From the NCBI GenBank assembly GCA_947561715.1, contig OX387197.1, positions 19,018,266 to 19,082,265 of the forward strand: DNA of 64,000 nt. Direction: 5' to 3'. A program made the translations under genes and the position numbers. The stretch is from Ascidia mentula. Its lineage: Eukaryota > Chordata > Ascidiacea > Phlebobranchia > Ascidiidae. Below the pieces are notes generated by a model that saw only the letters and a list, made by a program, of their open reading frames with translations, was not told the DNA's origin and did not search any database. Shown piece after piece: positions 12,754 to 25,300 of the stretch (its first letter is position 1; each line of letters opens with the position of its first letter).

Positions 12754-13012
12754 CTCCCAACTGCATTGTAGGTTTTCCGTAGTTATCGCATTTAAAGGCG
12801 CCCTCGGAAGGACTCACACAGCGGAGGAAAAGTCCATTGAATCTCTTCATTCTTCCCATCAGATTTTCCTCCAGCTGCCAAGCGCTATGAGTCCAGTCGG
12901 GAAAGAGAGTCATCCAGCAGATAAAGTAAAACATCGCCCACATGAGTCCAAGACCACAGATGGCTTTTTTCTTTCCTCCGTGTTTGTCCTCATTTCCTTG
13001 GTCGTACGTCAT
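12754..13012 (-). CDS. Claudin first exon C (TM1 and ECL1), diverged motif
   Basis: The frame runs to a strong phase-1 donor (GGAG|GTAAGT). It carries a basic N-terminal extension (DKHGGKKK), TM1 (CGLGLMWAMFYFICWMTLF), PDWTHSAW, and FNGLFLRCVSPSEGAFKC followed by DNYGKP. The second ECL1 tryptophan is replaced by phenylalanine and leucine, unusual for a claudin; the two cysteines are kept. I chose the ATG at 13012 because its context and length resemble the other copies better; an in-frame ATG at 13045 would add 11 residues. Confidence 0.65.
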
Positions 13013-13094
13013 TGTATTGGAAGCAATCTTACTCTTAATACACAACTGGCACCTCTGAATAGAACAACAGTACTGAACATTAAACTATAATTTT

Positions 13095-13405
13095 ACTGGA
13101 AAAGGTCGAAACAGTGGCCATCTGCATCCAACTGTTTATACATATCACTGAATACATGTTATTGGCCCCATGCTTGTATATTATAGTGACACGGGGCCTA
13201 GAGGCATTATTTCTATAGCTTTTGGTTGTCCATACTGTTTCCTCCTGTTTTTTTCCTGATGGTTTCACATAGTTTGGAGCACATAACAGTGAAAGTATAG
13301 TCACCACAAAGTGGAAGTCTTTGCCTGACCGTTTGGCCGGCAAGATTCTTTATAGTCACACCAAGCTGCACTGATGAGACCTTGTAGGTCGTAGCAGATG
13401 GAATT
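13095..13405. repeat. Inverted-repeat element related to the 57.8-kb MITE
   Basis: The left end (aaaggtcgaaacagtggccatctgc, read in two parts around 13101-13125) and the right end (gcactgatgagacc then ttgtaggtcg around 13367-13390) match the two arms of the inverted repeat at 57706-57879. An internal stretch around 13295-13325 (caccacaaagtggaagtct) matches its centre on the opposite strand. About 190 bp of unrelated sequence separates the left end from the rest, so this copy is expanded or carries an insertion. It lies just upstream of claudin first exon C, within its probable promoter region. Confidence 0.55.
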
Positions 13406-14681
13406 TATAATTTAACCGTTACAAGCGCATCACAGTGTGCATTTTTGAATACAAAAGTCGGTATTTTTGAAAGAGTGCGTCATCAAGAGAATTAGGTTCG
13501 TAAGCTTATTACAGGATCATCAACAAATACCATGGTTCGGCGACACCTCAGTATCTGTTTATATAACCCAACATTCAGTTTCAGCGCAAATCCCAACACT
13601 ACACAAGCAACACTAAAACTGACCTACTATACTACTACTACTACTGCTACACTAGTCTTTTACCTTCTGCATAAACACAGAACTGTTTAAAATGATGTAT
13701 CAGTGAACTGCAAGTGGAGGAAAAAAATTGTGCTAAAACTTCTGTGTCATACAACTTGCGTTCATCGTCACTGAATGTTTATTTGCAAACGAAATGTTTG
13801 ATTGCAAAAAATTTTGAAAAATAAAACTTCTGTTTCCATCGCGCAATAACTTAATTTAGTAACATGTTTTCCGACAGCTAAAGATGCTCACTTTCCAGTA
13901 ATTATTTTATTTGTAAGGACTTTCGCCAGCATAAAGTCGTCCAGGCTACTCTGCCTACTTCAGTTTTTAGTCAATCATTTGGTGTAGCCACCATTTTGGT
14001 TTCTGCAGACTTCTCTATGTCAACCACGCAGTCAGTTGCACCATAAAAAGGTGGTTGCCCAGCAATGCCCGTGACAGAACCCAGCAATCAATCATCATCC
14101 AAGAAATGTTCGGTGAATAGTAGAAATCAGACTGAAAAGGGGAGATTTAGACAAGCTATATCTTATTAAACTTGACTGGTATTGGTCCCTTTTATATTTG
14201 TAAACGTTGAGGCGTTGTAATTTTTAAATGTGATAAACGTTATATTGTTGTAAGATACGACACTTGTTTGTAATTTTCTTCAAAGTGTTTTGCATTGCAA
14301 CCACATTTTTAAATTAGTTTGTGATATTTTGCGTGGTCAGTGAAGATTTTTTTTTGTGTGTGTGTGTCAACTAATAATTGTTGCATGCTAAAGATATCGA
14401 CCACGAGATGGCGCTGCGACAGCAGAAAATTCAAAGTTTGAAGAGCGAAGACAAAGTTTGAAGAGAGTCAAGTGTTAAACTTTGGTTTGGTTTCTTGTGG
14501 TGGAGAGTGCCGGGGTTTTATTTCCCTTATTTAAAAACGTGAAACCAGCATCTAAGCTGGCAAAATGCGTTTACCAAATATTTTGTAATTGTTGTCGTTT
14601 TACATACAAAGCATTTAAAATATTTTAGTCTTATCAACCTTATATTTATCAAATTAAAAATGCTTAACATACTACACTTAC

Positions 14682-14802
14682 ATTCAACGAAAATAGTCGG
14701 TTTCCCGTAATGGTTACATGTGAAACCTCCTGTCTTCATCGACATGCACTGCCACCAGATTCCGTTAAACGTCGGCATCCGTCCGTACAGAGGATTTGAA
14801 AT
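14682..14802 (-). CDS. Claudin first exon D, second half (ECL1)
   Basis: 121 nt from acceptor TATTTTAG (phase 0) to a phase-1 donor T|GTAAGT. It reads ISNPLYGRM, then FNGIWWQCMSMKTGGFTC and NHYGKPTIF. This holds the GxWW and C-x8-C part of ECL1. The first tryptophan is encoded in the preceding exon at 15876-15769, so only in this copy is the first-exon unit split by an intron. Confidence 0.75.
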
Positions 14803-15283
14803 CTAAAATATAATCTTTTGGTGAACCTTTTCGGCACAAAATTCCCAATCTGACATCATGACCGATGTTTGCGAATCAGAGTCTCGCACTCAATACAGCC
14901 GCTTGATAGCCCCATCTAGCGGTGACATAAAACATCATAGCTGCGACTCATAGCAGACGAAGAAAGGTTTTTGTTACTCGGACCTTTAGGTCTCATTAAT
15001 CTATTTATTTCCTTTCAGGTATCCTAGAAAAGAGCAGCAAAGGAAACTTACTGAAATATTTATCTTTAGACACATATTTACAACTTCCTTGTTATTTTTA
15101 TTGAATTGCGGACTTTTTTAACATTACAAAAGAGCATTTTGCATACATTTGGTACAAAACTGGTATTGCGCAACATCTTAGCCTCAATGCGAACATACAG
15201 ACGCTGTGCCCGATAACGATAACGGATGTGTACCCTTTTAACAACACATAACGCCAGGCTTCCTAAATAAACGCGCAGTCTGG

Positions 15284-15607
15284 TTAATTTGTAATAATGT
15301 CGTGACGGTACTTAAGGTCAATTATCGCACCTGCGTGTTTGCGCAAAGATGTGTCAACAACGTTTCGCCTGAACCAATTAAAAATATCGATTACCCAAGG
15401 CCAAAGTACGTGTTGCGATAAATTATTTGCACCACCCCAGTCAGGGTAACATTTTGCGCTCGTGTCACTCACAAGGACACATACCGTCAGATACATGTCT
15501 TTAAAATTACCTACCCATATATACTTCCTATTTAAAATGAAATCTAGTGACGTGCCGACATAGTTGTAGCAAATTGACAACATGCATTGTAACATAATCC
15601 ACAACAA
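15284..15607 (-). pseudogene. Degenerate claudin first-exon-like copy
   Basis: A 107-codon open frame contains a hydrophobic stretch (MYLTVCVLVSD), KCYPDWGGANN, which resembles the PDWTHSAW of exon C, and then IFNWFRRNVV about where the others have FNGxWWxC. Both ECL1 cysteines and the NYGKP end are missing, and no strong donor follows. It lies between the two halves of exon D, in that intron. I read it as a decayed duplicate first exon; chance similarity is possible because the match is short. Confidence 0.35.
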
Positions 15608-15768
15608 CGCCGCTGTATAATTTCACTCACCAGTTATGTTATTTTATCCCAAACACAACAACACACGATAAATTCTGTTTTCGTCGTGGAAAAATGTCGT
15701 ACAATAAAACACATATTACCTTAAAACCGAAAGTATGTTTGCGTAAAATTCGAAATATCGCCTTTTAC

Positions 15769-15876
15769 CTGCCAGTTGCTTTGCGACCAGTACGGTAATC
15801 CAGTGGCTGCCAGCATTCCGCAGTGGCTGAGATATCCCATCGCAAAAGCCGCCATCCTTGTTGCTGGACTTGACAT
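15769..15876 (-). CDS. Claudin first exon D, first half (TM1)
   Basis: The ATG at 15876 opens 36 codons ending at CAG|GTAAAA in phase 0. The peptide is MSSPATRMAAFAMGYLSHCG, then MLAATGLPYWSQSNWQ, with TM1 and the first ECL1 tryptophan (PYWSQSNW, compare PDWTHSAW in copy C). Joined to 14802-14682 it makes a 229-nt first-exon unit, close to the 226 nt of copies A and B. It is the most upstream member of the array. Confidence 0.7.
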
Positions 15877-18800
15877 GCTTATTTTTATGTATCGTTATAT
15901 TTATATCTTAATTTATAAGTAACGTTTTACCAGTATAAATCCTAAACGGCGTCTATCAACTTATGTACAACCAACATAATACAAAAAGACCTCATTTTGC
16001 TTGCCGTATCAAAAAAAACTATCCACAATATTAGCAATTACAAAAAAACACTTCACAACATACTCTCTGTCATTATACTACAATAGTCAGTTTCAAGATC
16101 TCTGAACATTTTACATGACTCTCAACTAATTTAATTTTGTTGTAACTACTCTACCCACAGATACTTATCACCCGAGACGCTTCTTTAACTAAAACATATA
16201 GCGTATTTGTTAAAAATGCCAAAATTCAACTCTCCAATCCTCAAAACGTCCGTAGAAGCGAAAAGATACAATCGTGGGACTCGCCGTCAGTGGATTCTCC
16301 GGTAGAGTAACCGCTTGCATGCAACCGAAGGCATTTTTTTTCGGAACAGCGGTACCGTGTGTTTGACGTCACAGTGGTTTTGGCAAATGACAGAGCAGAA
16401 ATCGTTGGACCCCTGCAGAATTTTGTTAATTGGGGAAGCGAAAAATATATTAGTCGCTGTTACATGCTGATGCTATCTGGAAAGTCGGTTAGTACGACAA
16501 TCATTAAGTAAGTTTGGGTTTGAGTTCTACCATTTCCTTAAATTATAAAATGATCACATACGGTTATATGATTTGCTATCTCTCTGTCTAACGATTGTGA
16601 AAGGGCACTTAAATTCTAAATGTGCACAACAGAGGCTGCATAAACTTACATACTCCGGCTCGTATGAAACGAAAACTAATAAAAGTAAGTGTACATTTAA
16701 CGAGTGAAAGAGTACAAATTAAAAAAAACTCTCACTACCCTTATTTTCTATATATTTGTCCAAATATTTCGCAAACGCGTATTCTGTAAACTGTGAACAC
16801 ACTTTTATTAGGTGCAAAAGCGAGGACAGTACAACTCTCAAGGCCGGAACCTTACGTAATCTTTGTATTGGTTACGCGACAAAAAACAACGCGAAGTTGC
16901 CACCACAACTTGTAGATGGCGGTCGGAATTTCCACGCAAAGAATCGTGTAAGTTGTCTTGTTGGAAACCATTTGACATGTGTAAACTGTACTGTATTTAG
17001 CTGAACTTCTTGTCTCGTCGGTTACGGAAAATTCTCCTGTGTCCGCATGTAGCTTATTGGTCGTTTAGTGATGCGCACCGACAATGAAAAAAAAACAAAT
17101 TCGTCTTATTACGGTGATTAAACTATAATGGAAATGAAATTTGAAACTCCAATAGCGCAACAAACGTAACCTCAAACAAAAGGAACCTGTGGCCAGGAAG
17201 TTTGTATAAAACATGGAAGTGTACGATTTAAACTCATCACCTCCTAGTCATTCTAAAAACATATTTGTGTTGTCTCGTGTAAGTGAGTTTATTTTGTTTT
17301 GTCAAGCACTTCTCTGCTGAAAATGTCAGCCACTGTCATCACAAAAGGTGTTTCTCACCGCACTTTGGTATTTTAGAACAAAGCTCGTTAAATCTATTTT
17401 GAACGAAAACAGCAAGCAGGATTTTTAAGATTCCGCATGTCAGAGGCCAAAAACAAGTACAAGTCTGGAACTTATGAACCCGAATCCCTTCAAACCCTTA
17501 ATATTGACGCAACAACGGAGTGCTGACGTCGCGGTCGTGGGCAAAACAGGAACAAAGGCGTTGCAGAAACACGATTCCTAAATAACAACGCATATTTGTT
17601 GTGATCTGCTACGCTCGTGCGCTCGCTTAACATTTTTCAGCTTCAAAGTTACACCCACAAAAATGTAACTTGTTTTGTGATTGGACCAAGCGGTTACGTG
17701 AGCCGAGTTCCGTACATAATGTACGCGGACTCCACGTCCGTTTCACGATCAGGACACGCTGCTGTCTATCTTGTTTCCGCCACCACGACAATTGTTTAAC
17801 TGATTTGAACTCTCGCTCATTTGAAAGTAAATTGGAAACAAACGAATGACGCACAAGACAAAAACTCTTAACAACGGCCAAGCAGGGATTGGGGACCGCG
17901 AAACATCATACAACTAATTGTAATTCGGAATACGGATTAAATGCTTAATATTTGAACAAATATATTCAACCGTCAGTGTGCTGTAAGGGTGTGCGCCGTG
18001 AGACAAGGTTAGAGAAGACGTAATCTGCAATAATTAGGTGCCTGTATCTGACATGCCCTCGTGTTTGCTCAAATGGCTTTCTTATCTGCAACTGCTTATG
18101 ACAGCATTTTTTAACCAGTGTTGCGAAGAATATGGAAAATGTGAATGTCAAAACCTATCCGATGTATATTTCGTTGTTAGTTGTACTACTCTGTCATAAG
18201 TTAAAACTGGCGTAAGCATTTGGCAGCAATCAATTTTTTTTGATTTGCCGTAAAGTCACAAGTTATGTGAAAAGGTTAAATGAGAAGGTTGATCACTGGT
18301 GTAAGTGTTAAATACGGGTTAAGCATCAATTTTACCTCTACGTAAGTGATTAACCTTTTGTTTTTTGTTAGAACACGCTTTAGGGGTTGGATACGGACAA
18401 GATGACAATTTAACTCGTAATACATTGCAACACAACTAATCACAGAATAAAATGTCTTGTCACACAAAGCAAAAAAAACCTAAAAATTATAAGATCACAA
18501 ATCTTGAACCTGTGGCTCGTTCCTCCCAGAAAAACAAACTAACACCAGACAAAATTGCCAAAAAGTCTAACGAGTGACGATTAGTTGAGGTCATATCTGC
18601 ACGTTTAACCCTTGGATGTCTAATGACAGCAATCAAAAAAACTAGGTAAGTGTTTATTAGTCAGCTTTATCCGTGACTTAAAATGAAAAAAGACGAAGGC
18701 ATAATCATCAAAGGTATGCGTTACGAGTTTTAGTATAAACGACAGTGTTAACTTTACAGTAATCAATTTCAACCACGAGTGTAAGCGAACAGAAAAACAA

Positions 18801-19162
18801 ATCTTGGACAGTGTCGTCAGAATTGCCATTTTCTGTAAACATGAATGACTACAAAAAACATGCATAACATATTTTTCATTAATAAGCTGGGGTACTAGTT
18901 ACATAATACAAAAATCAGTAAATACTCATGCTGGAATAAAGGAGAAAATACACCGGACAGAAATATTTCCCTCAGTGAAGCCATTGGCTTCAAAGGTGGA
19001 GAAAGGCATTCTTTGGTATAAACGTGCGAATGTTGCACTTGAGTTCAAATTCTACCTCATAACTTGTTACGCATTGTCTTTCTTGCTTAGAATGAATAGC
19101 ATAAGATCAATAACATTTAATGCAGGTTGTACTTTGGTGAATTTATCTGAGACGTCACCTGA
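15877..19162. other. Intergenic region between the claudin array and the Ly6 gene
   Basis: AT-rich sequence with only short open frames and no recognisable domain or splice-compatible exon. It should include the promoter of claudin first exon D next to 15877 and the 3' end of the Ly6-type gene next to 19163. Confidence 0.45.
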
Positions 19163-20267
19163 TTAAACCAGGAAATGTCGCAACAAAGTAAGTAAACAAG
19201 TGATCCATTTGACAGGACGAAGTTGCAGCCGTTCTGCATGACTAGTTGTAGCAGGGGCGGTGGTCGGTGGCGCCACGTAGTTGCAAAGCTCGCCCTTGCA
19301 GCAAGTCACTTGACAGTTTCTGTGATAATGGTATGTTAACCTTTGACAAAAACTACTTGGATTTGCGATTTCTTCCGTAGAGGCATCAACAGAAGTTCAT
19401 CAATTACAAAGATATGAAGGAAACATACCCAGACTTTAACTACACGTTATCCTAAACATGGTACACAGCAACCATGCATCAGTAACAATGCTTCCTAGCC
19501 GTATTAGATTTGTGGTCGTACACAATACCCGAAATAAATTGGTTCCGACAAGGTTGAACACTTACAGAGCTTGTAAATTTAATGAGCCGACGACGTAGGT
19601 ATTACAGTTCGCTTGGATATTGGTGCAGTTGGCTGGGCCACACTTGAAACTGTAAAACGTTTCGGGCAAACCTGCGGTAAAAAACAAACGCATTCTTAGC
19701 TCATGCTGGTTTAAAGCAAGCAGTATGATGGGGAAACCCACTTGACAAATATCAAATCTATCATTTGCTAATGCTTCGTCAGATGAAGAATGGAGGGAAT
19801 TTCAACATTTAAGTTACGTTCGGTTCGGTTTATCGGACCGGTTGGGGGGAAACACTATGCACACAACGAACATATTATTAGAGTTCTGTTATAGATATTC
19901 CCTAATTTTTTTACACTTTCAAGACATACACACTTTAGGTTTTTATCAACTAATTTGTAATTTTCTAACAACTACGACTTATTTTACTTCTTGAAATATC
20001 TTGAAATGCATTCAAAAACACCTAGAAAGTGTTATTTGGTAACATAAGTCTTATAACAACATAAAGTTTCAAAGTTGAATAAACAGAGCCCATACCTGGA
20101 TAGTTAAATGTTGCCGTGACACACTGAGAAGCTGTGCAGTTTATTTGTTTGACTTGGGATGACTTTTCACTTTGGGATCCCTCGTAACAACGTACTGCCT
20201 CGCACAATGTTGTTCCAAGGAGAATAAAGACCAGTGTCCGCGAAAGATTGTTCTTCGTCATCGTCAT
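19163..20267 (-). CDS. Ly6/uPAR-type three-finger protein, three exons
   Basis: Exons 20267-20096, 19671-19566 and 19319-19163 join in frame (phases 1 and 2) to 144 residues. The N-terminus is a signal peptide (LSRTLVFILLGTTLCEA). The mature chain starts VRCYEGS and has exactly ten cysteines, ending in CQVTCCKGELCN, the CC-x4-CN hallmark of LU domains. A Pro/Thr-rich linker and a weakly hydrophobic end (WITCLLTLLRHFLV) follow, which may be a GPI-anchor signal. Family members act as surface or secreted ligand-binding three-finger proteins; the ligand here is unknown. All junctions use GT-AG. The gene lies head-to-head with the vWA-EGF-ZP gene, about 2 kb away. Confidence 0.82.
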
Positions 20268-22393
20268 GTCAATTGCTTTTATGAAATCGCCTTTTTGACA
20301 AACGTACAGGTTTGTTTCGCGTTGTGTTTTACAAAATCAATACAGCACTACATAATATTACACCTGAGGAATGACTCCCAAGTGTTTAAAACGAAAACTG
20401 ACAGAACCTTATCTACAACTTGCATATATAAAACCTGTGAGTCTATTTGATAAGGCTACTACGTCAGAGTTGACATTTTACCTGTGATAAACTTAGGACA
20501 TCGAACTTTTAACCCTTTTGAAGCTATGTAAAGCACTGCTGGTGCAATTTCAACCTGTGATTATCATCAGTGTATCACACTGAACTATTGACAGCATCCT
20601 TTCCAAATTGCTTTTGTGTGAATCCACACACAAGGTACATTATCAGCAAACTGTAGATTGGATACGCCTCAACGTATTTAAGGTCACATGGATAATAACT
20701 TTCCATGGAATCCATAAGCTAACAGTAAAACAACAAGTGAGTGCACTGAGGCAACTGAAGGTGACAAATACTGCACTATCGCTGCCATGAGCTACTTCTG
20801 ATAATTTATCACATAACTACCAATGGGAAGTCGCGTATAATTTCCTGACACCACATAATCCGTGCTTACGATCACCCGGTAGATTTCTGCGGTAAATGAT
20901 GGCAGCTCAAATCATTTTGATTTTTTTTCAATTTTGCAACGTGCAGTTGGTTACCAGTAAAATATAAAAACAGATCACAAAGCAAAAGGGAACAAAACGC
21001 GTGCGAACACCAAATAACACAGTACACAATGTATGTAATAATAATTAAATAAAAATAGGTTTCAAGAAGCAGTACACTCATCTTTCCTCCTTTCCTCCTT
21101 ATCACAACAGAGACTTAGATACACAGGCGAGCAAAACACAACATATTTTTTACACGATGACCTGTAATCTTTTTTGCTTTCTTTTGAACCTAGTCTTGTG
21201 GCAATCCAAATGCAAATCAACATTGGCAAAACGTAACACACTTAGCCCATGTTACTTGCCGCAACATCATTTTAGGCTAAACATGATCACTCGTCCACGC
21301 TCGAAAAACTTTACCCTACGTATCGGTGAATGACACACTTCCCCCACTCTTAACAGGACTAAAGGGAAAAAAATCGTTCTGTAAGTCATGTTTCACTAAC
21401 TGCTTTTCGTTATTCATACCGGACCTGTCCATCAAATGACGCTTTATATACGCGTAGAATGACGGGCGCGGTTGTTTCAGTTTTGCTCAGACCATGTCAG
21501 TTACACATGGTTCTGATATGTCCATCGGTAGGTGAGTATTTGTCGCATGTCTACATATAAATTCTTGGGGTAAGTCTACATTCCGATGGTATCGTCATTT
21601 TTTTTCACTTCTCCCACTCAAACTGCAGCTTAAGTAACGTCCGTTTTAGCATCGACCAATTAGTTTATTGAAAAGTGGTTCAAAAACTTGATAAAAACGA
21701 ACAAATCTACTGTCGTCTAATTTAACAGGGTCTTTAATGAGCCTGCTCCGTCGTCTGTATTGCTCTGATGACAATTCTTTTCGTATCGACATTGCCTCAT
21801 AGCGAATAAAAAATATTTGTGCTAAAAATAAATTGTTAACGTCTGCAAGGAATTTGAGCAGGAAGATCACCAACGGGCACATCACTATACTTGATTCCAA
21901 GTAAGCATGAAAAGCTTCTTCTAGAACGCCAACACACTCCAATCAAACATCCATGCATCCTTCAGGCAGGCGCGGTTATTTCAGGTTAATTGTACCGATG
22001 GCTTACATTCCTTCACTTACCGACACAGGGCTTCAGGACCACGAAATCAGTTCCTTTTTGCGCCTGTGCGTTAAGGTTGTTTGTGGTAAGTTTACGGTGT
22101 TTTTGTACTTTGCATTTCCTTTCTTATTTTGGGCTTCCTTGGAAAAGTTTTCGTGTCTGCGCCGGAAAAGAAACAACTTGACAACATTGTGCGATGGATT
22201 CTTGGTAAGCAGCATTTGAGTTTCATAGTGTGACCTATAACACTGATAAACGTACAACAACGATACGCGCACACAGACTATATTTAAAACAACCTGAATC
22301 CTACGAAGTCCAAATGAACATGTTTTGGACAAATCTGTTAAAAGCGCATAAAGTGTTTACTGACTTGCAAAAAAGTGGTATGTTCTTTTAAAG
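20268..22393. other. Divergent intergenic region with possible upstream exons
   Basis: About 2.1 kb separating the Ly6-type gene (minus) from the vWA-EGF-ZP gene (plus). Two short plus-strand segments with good donors, near 22010-22079 (ending TGTG|GTAAGT) and 22159-22202 (ending CTTG|GTAAGC), could be upstream exons. Neither joins in frame to the signal-peptide-like exon at 22394, so I do not call them. Promoters for both genes should be here. Confidence 0.4.
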
Positions 22394-25300
22394 GTTTTTG
22401 CCGTTCGTGCTGATTTTTCTGCTGGGCACCGAAAAAAGTAAGTTACATGACGGCACTCATAATATAAGAACTTAAATTTAAATTGATATCTTGAAGTATA
22501 CTCTAGCCACCAGTAAGGAATGTTTATTTGTATTCCGAAGTCATGTTTTCCAGCAAATATTGAACTTAAACTAACAATCGTCGTTTCTGTCACAGAGATC
22601 TCCCAGGGACAAATGATCGATGTTGTTGAAAGGCGATCGTTGTACCGAAAGCAAATTGATCAACTCGAAATTGATAAAAATTGTAAGTCGTTTGTCATTA
22701 TAGTTATGAGCAGTGGTGGGATTCAAATTTTTTGTCAGCCGGTTCTATCACAAAAGTCATATTTTTCAGCCAGTTTTGTTACAAAAATCCATTGACAGTA
22801 GCCAGTAATGCTAACCGGTTCGCTGATCTCAAAAATTTCGTGAGACGGTTCTATGTAGAACCGGTGCGAACCGGCTGAATCCCACCACTGGTTATAAGTA
22901 TAGTTATAAGTATACTTCGCGTGTGGTCAAACCCGTGTTTGAATCAACATAACAATAGTTTTGATTTTCGCCACTGGTTATGTGCTTTGGTGAAGACGCC
23001 TTAAGTACAGTACTGTAAGTTACAAACGAATTGTATTGGTTATTTGAGTGGAAACACATCATGCTTGGTGGTTTATAAACACTCCTCTGACTCCCATAAA
23101 CTGCCAAACAACTTTAAACCAAATGTATTTGAAACCAACGATAGCGAACCAACCAACAACTAAACAATTTGACTGTGGTAAAGCGCCAATCCAAGCACGT
23201 TGTCTCTTCCCGATTATTTCCTGTCTGCCTTTGCGGTTTTCTCCTCTTGGCGCTCACTGCTCTGGAAACGCATCATGCGTGGTGGTATTATTAACTTTCA
23301 TATAACATGCTGGTATAGATTGTGTGGCTGCTGATAAGCTGTTGAACATCGCAATTTTGATGGACACGTCGATGTCCACCAATGGAGGTGTAGCAGGAGG
23401 CAATCACCAAGATTTCTTCAACACTGTTGATTACGCATTTCATTTGACTCGTGCTTTCGAATTAGATGCTGACAAAACACGGGTAAGTCATCGTAAACAC
23501 GGCGTTCATGTTGACCATAGAAATCTAACTGTGTGGCATATTGTCCGCTGTTAAGGTGGCACTTGCTCGTTATGTGAACAAAACTGAAGTGATTTCCAAC
23601 TTTAACGAGGGAACAAGTCACTCAGCTTTACAGCAAATATTCAGGCAACAATTGCCTCGGGTGTCCGGGAACCGTTTTAACACAGCAGAAGCTCTCACGT
23701 ACGCTGCGGAAAAGATTTTTACAAGTCAAAACGGAGTGGTCGACAATGGCGCCACTAAGGTAAACAATTTAATGTTGAGATGGTGAGCTTAGTACTCATT
23801 TAAGCGAATAACTTTTAACTTCAAGTGGATGCTACAAATGCGTGGTTTAGATTTATCCCCGGCTTTCCAGATTCTTGTTCTGATCACGTTTACCAGAGTA
23901 CAGAGCGATCTCCTTTTCATCAATGCAAGAAATAAAGTAGAGAATTCCGATTTGGTGGTATACGTAGCTGCAGTGGGAGAAGCGAGATTGTCGAGGGACC
24001 TGCTCATGTCGTTGGTGATCCAGGGTTTTACCGACTACATTGAGTTCGCCGTTTCGACGGAAATGGCCAGCAGCAACTCCATGAACATGGCTCTAATAGA
24101 TTAGTGAGTTGCTTTAATTTTTTAAGCTTTAACTGCGGCAATATAGGAAACTTTGTCGACAAAATATTACAAGTCTCACTTTAGAAAAACTGTTTTTTGG
24201 ACAAAACAGGTTTATATTGTTATAAGTAAAAGGTATATTTTAGTAAGACAACATGCAACAAAACCCTTGTTATATTCGATCAAAAAAATACGTTTTACCT
24301 TAACTATTCGTCGTCTCTTGTAGCCACGGAGGGTGTGACCAGTGTATTCCAAACCCGTGCGTGAACGGTACCTGCATGTCGCCCAAACGTTTTCAGTGCA
24401 AATGTGACGTTGGCTTTCAGGGATTGACATGCAATAGGACTGGTATGTTATTGTTCTTGTATTTGGAAGGTTCATTATATTTTACAAAAACCCAGTATGG
24501 AAAGAGCTTTAATCACATCGCCTTTATCAGCAGCTTAAAACGGCACAAAGTATACTTGAAAAAAACTTAACATTCGCTACTGGTTTGCAGATTATTGTAT
24601 CCAGGCAAACCCATGTCACGGCGAAACATGTCACAACCCAGTCGACAAAATTATCGTCTGTACTTGCACTAAACCAGGCCGGTACGGAGAGTTTTGCCAG
24701 TTCGTTGATCACTGCGAAGCGGTACCGAATGCATGCCTAAACGGTGGCACATGTCAAACCAACAGATCCGTGCCAGTGACCACTTGCATGTGTGCAACAG
24801 GATATTATGGTAATCGTTGTGAGCATGAAGATCCTTGTGTATTGACCAACTACTGCCTAAACCAAGGAGCTTGTTCTCACGACATTAATACGCATCAAAC
24901 TTCATGTACATGTGTGTTTCCTTTCAACGGTGCTAAATGCTCGAATTGCACGTGTCAGAACGGTGGCACTTGTACCTTGGCCGTTGCGTCTGGTCGCTGT
25001 CAGTGCCCGACAAATTGCAACGGAAGTTTATGCGAAAACTGCCTTCCCTACTGCACCATAAATCCGGGTGTGTGTCAGAACGGGGCAACCTGCAACAGCA
25101 CGGGTCTGACGTACAAATGCTTGTGTCCAGCTAACTGCGTTGGAAGGCACTGTGAGACCTGCAGTGGCGGCACGTGCAATATGCCAAGCACACCTTGTCC
25201 TCTTGGTCACATTTGCCAAGACCTTCCCTCCGGCGGGTTTGTGTGCGCATGTCCCCAGGGCTGCTCCGGTCCGAACTGTCAGCAGTGCAGTTATTGCGCA

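Larger units (their letters stand above)
4458..15876 (-). other. Claudin locus: first-exon array feeding duplicated downstream exons
   Basis: Span of all claudin-type exons, transcribed leftwards. Intact first-exon units lie at 15876-15769 plus 14802-14682, 13012-12754, 11557-11332 and 9437-9212; a degenerate copy lies at 15607-15284. They are followed by two second exons (8210-8046, 7324-7160), two third exons (6037-5900, 5112-4975) and one terminal exon (4684-4458). Each first-exon unit ends in phase 1, and exons 2 and 3 begin and end in phase 1, so any combination stays in frame. One of each class gives about 251 residues, normal for a claudin. Claudins are four-pass membrane proteins that form paracellular seals or pores. 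The visible ECL1 motif (W, then GLW-x2-C-x8-C) and the ECL2 EFYNP motif support the family. I found no additional second or third exons between the first exons, so shared use is inferred, not proven. Confidence 0.7.

Noticed and set aside
13870..14105. Possible minus-strand exon near 14 kb with TGIAGQPPFYGATDC
   Set aside because: It hints at a hydrophilic tail but lacks a convincing acceptor and any link in phase to a claudin exon.
16756..17004. Plus-strand 82-codon cysteine-containing frame
   Set aside because: Cysteine spacing fits no family I recognise and there is no signal peptide or splice partner.
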